NCBI GenBank assembly: GCA_013214885.1
Contig: JABSRS010000193.1
Coordinates: 1 to 6,735 of the forward strand
DNA: 6,735 nt
Direction of reading: 5' to 3'
Source of the DNA: Gammaproteobacteria bacterium
Lineage (GTDB): Bacteria > Pseudomonadota > Gammaproteobacteria > Enterobacterales > Psychrobiaceae
Shown: piece after piece, positions 5,572-6,735 of the stretch
Numbering within the stretch: position 1 is the first letter of the stretch
How the letters are laid out: every line of letters begins with the position of its first letter
Made by a program: the position numbers and the translations under genes
The notes under the pieces: generated by a model
Told to the model about the DNA's origin: nothing
What the model saw: the letters and a program-made list of their open reading frames with translations, nothing else
Databases searched by the model: none

Positions 5572-6705
5572 TTAACCACCGACAATCGCCAGTAAAATCC
5601 CTGCCGCAACAGCCGAACCAAGTACGCCTGCAACGTTAGGTCCCATCGCGTGCATTAGCAAGAAGTTATGTGGGTTAGCCTCTAAGCCAACTTTATTAGC
5701 AACTCGCGCCGCCATTGGCACAGCAGATACACCAGCCGCGCCAACAAGTGGGTTAATTGGTGAACTTGAAAAGCGCCCCATTAACTTAGCCATCATCACG
5801 CCAGAAGCAGTGCCAATACTAAATGCAATCGCACCAAGTAATAAAATACCAAGCGTCTCAACAGTTAGGAACTTATCTGCCGACAGTTTAGACCCAACAG
5901 CCAACCCTAAAAATATGGTCACAATATTGATCAGTTCATTTTGTGCTGTATTACTTAACCGATCGACAACACCCGATTCACGCATTAAGTTACCCAGACA
6001 GAACATTCCGACGAGCGGCGTTGCTGCAGGTAAAAACATAATGGTTAAGCCCAGTACCATCAGCGGAAAAATAACTTTTTCTTTTTTCGATACGTGACGC
6101 AATTGCTCCATCACGATTGAACGCTCTTCATGGGTAGTTAACGCTTTCATGATTGGTGGCTGAATTAACGGCACCAGTGCCATGTATGAATAAGCAGCTA
6201 CGGCTATTGCACCTAATAAATCAGGGGCAAGTTTGGAGGCTAAAAATATTGCGGTTGGCCCATCAGCGCCACCGATAATCGCAATCGCAGCAGCATCAGA
6301 CATACTGAACTCAAAGCCTGGGATCAGGTTTAACAAAATTGCACCAAATAGCGTTGCAAAACTACCAAACTGAGCTGCCGCACCTAAAAATAACATTTTA
6401 GGATTAGCAATTAACGCCCCAAAATCAGTCATTGCGCCAACGCCCATGAAGATCAGCAATGGGAACACCCCAGTTTCAATCCCAACATGGTAAATATACC
6501 AAAGGATCCCGCCCTCATCGGTAAAGCCCGCCATTGGTATATTGGCTAAAATCGCACCAAAACCAATCGGCAACAGCAATAAGGGTTCATAACCTTTAAC
6601 AATGGCGAGATAAAGTAACAACATCCCAACAGCCATCATAAACAGCTGACCAAGCTCGAAATTGGCAAGTCCAGTGTCTTGCCATAATTTGAGTAATCCG
6701 TCCAT
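5572..6705 (-). CDS. oadB: Na+-pumping oxaloacetate decarboxylase, beta subunit
   Basis: The membrane subunit that decarboxylates carboxybiotin and couples this to sodium export across the inner membrane, working with OadA (carboxyltransferase and biotin carrier) and OadG. The 377-residue polytopic protein has about nine to eleven hydrophobic segments. The functional residues described for Klebsiella OadB are present at a constant offset of 55: Asp148 in IIGGADGPT (D203), Tyr174 in AYSYMALVP (Y229), and Asn318, Gly322, Ser327 and Arg334 in [17 protein letters not shown] (N373, G377, S382, R389). The pump therefore looks intact. It resembles the short form found in Vibrio and Shewanella, lacking about 55 N-terminal residues relative to Klebsiella. 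The ATG lies 8 bp after the oadA stop, with AGGTG upstream. GcdB and MmdB are close relatives with other partners; the adjacent oadA-like tail favours oadB but does not exclude them. Confidence 0.95.
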   Translation of the reverse strand: MDGLLKLWQDTGLANFELGQLFMMAVGMLLLYLAIVKGYEPLLLLPIGFGAILANIPMAGFTDEGGILWYIYHVGIETGVFPLLIFMGVGAMTDFGALIANPKMLFLGAAAQFGSFATLFGAILLNLIPGFEFSMSDAAAIAIIGGADGPTAIFLASKLAPDLLGAIAVAAYSYMALVPLIQPPIMKALTTHEERSIVMEQLRHVSKKEKVIFPLMVLGLTIMFLPAATPLVGMFCLGNLMRESGVVDRLSNTAQNELINIVTIFLGLAVGSKLSADKFLTVETLGILLLGAIAFSIGTASGVMMAKLMGRFSSSPINPLVGAAGVSAVPMAARVANKVGLEANPHNFLLMHAMGPNVAGVLGSAVAAGILLAIVGG

Positions 6706-6713
6706 TACAGCAC

Positions 6714-6735
6714 CTAACCTATCGTCATTAAGATT
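6714..6735 (-). CDS. oadA: C-terminal tail of the alpha subunit (probable oadA)
   Basis: Reading the minus strand from the right edge gives I-L-M-T-I-G followed by TAG (6714-6716). Biotin-carrier domains at the end of OadA proteins commonly finish with a hydrophobic strand of this kind (LMTI- or LLTI-like). Its position 8 bp before oadB fits the usual oadG-oadA-oadB order. Only six complete codons are visible, so the call rests mostly on context. Confidence 0.6.

Noticed and set aside
5810..6097. Plus-strand open frame inside oadB
   Set aside because: Antisense to conserved membrane-protein coding sequence; low-complexity Ser/Thr/Asn/Pro translation typical of a shadow frame.

Overview
The window looks like an ordinary chromosomal segment of a gammaproteobacterium. 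The proteins resemble those of marine Alteromonadales-type bacteria (Colwellia, Thalassotalea, Shewanella or Pseudoalteromonas relatives): an E. coli-type GshA, a YqaA homologue, a short-form OadB of the sodium-pumping oxaloacetate decarboxylase, and moderately AT-rich DNA. Genus cannot be fixed from the sequence alone. I see no rRNA, tRNA, CRISPR array, transposase or phage gene.

Layout: all but one of the genes are on the minus strand, so transcription runs from high to low coordinates. At the right edge are the last codons of oadA (6714-6735), followed by oadB (5572-6705) and a strong hairpin/T-run terminator (5531-5558). Next is a gene-free stretch with two hairpins that looks like a dispersed repeat (about 5374-5530), then a plus-strand small membrane protein gene (5201-5368). 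Divergent from it is a two-gene operon: a zinc-independent NADPH:quinone-oxidoreductase-like gene (4160-5134) and yqaA (3753-4160), overlapping by one base as TAATG. A 187-bp gap with a 12-bp hairpin leads to gshA (1997-3565), which is closely followed by a lytic-transglycosylase-like lipoprotein gene (1369-1974) and a terminator (1321-1350).

The left end is a compact stress-type regulatory operon: an ECF sigma factor (669 to about 1250), its membrane-bound zinc-type anti-sigma factor (140-703, overlapping the sigma gene by 35 bp), and a signal-peptide-bearing secreted protein cut off by the window edge (1-137, 2 bp after the anti-sigma stop). A TGTAACC-N17-GTCTA element just upstream looks like an autoregulated ECF promoter. 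The usual reading of this trio is that the anti-sigma factor holds the sigma factor at the membrane until an envelope signal releases it, and that the sigma factor then transcribes its own operon, including the secreted protein.

The most unusual observation is the start of the sigma gene. Conserved ECF coding sequence continues upstream of the first ATG, yet no ATG, GTG or TTG exists in that frame. Instead an AAGGGGG Shine-Dalgarno sequence sits directly before ATT and ATC codons. This could mean a rare start codon, a frameshift in the G5 run, or a sequence error. Other items worth checking are the plus-strand 55-residue membrane protein, the repeat-like intergenic element, and the hairpin upstream of gshA. 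I found no strong evidence of a wholly new multi-gene system.
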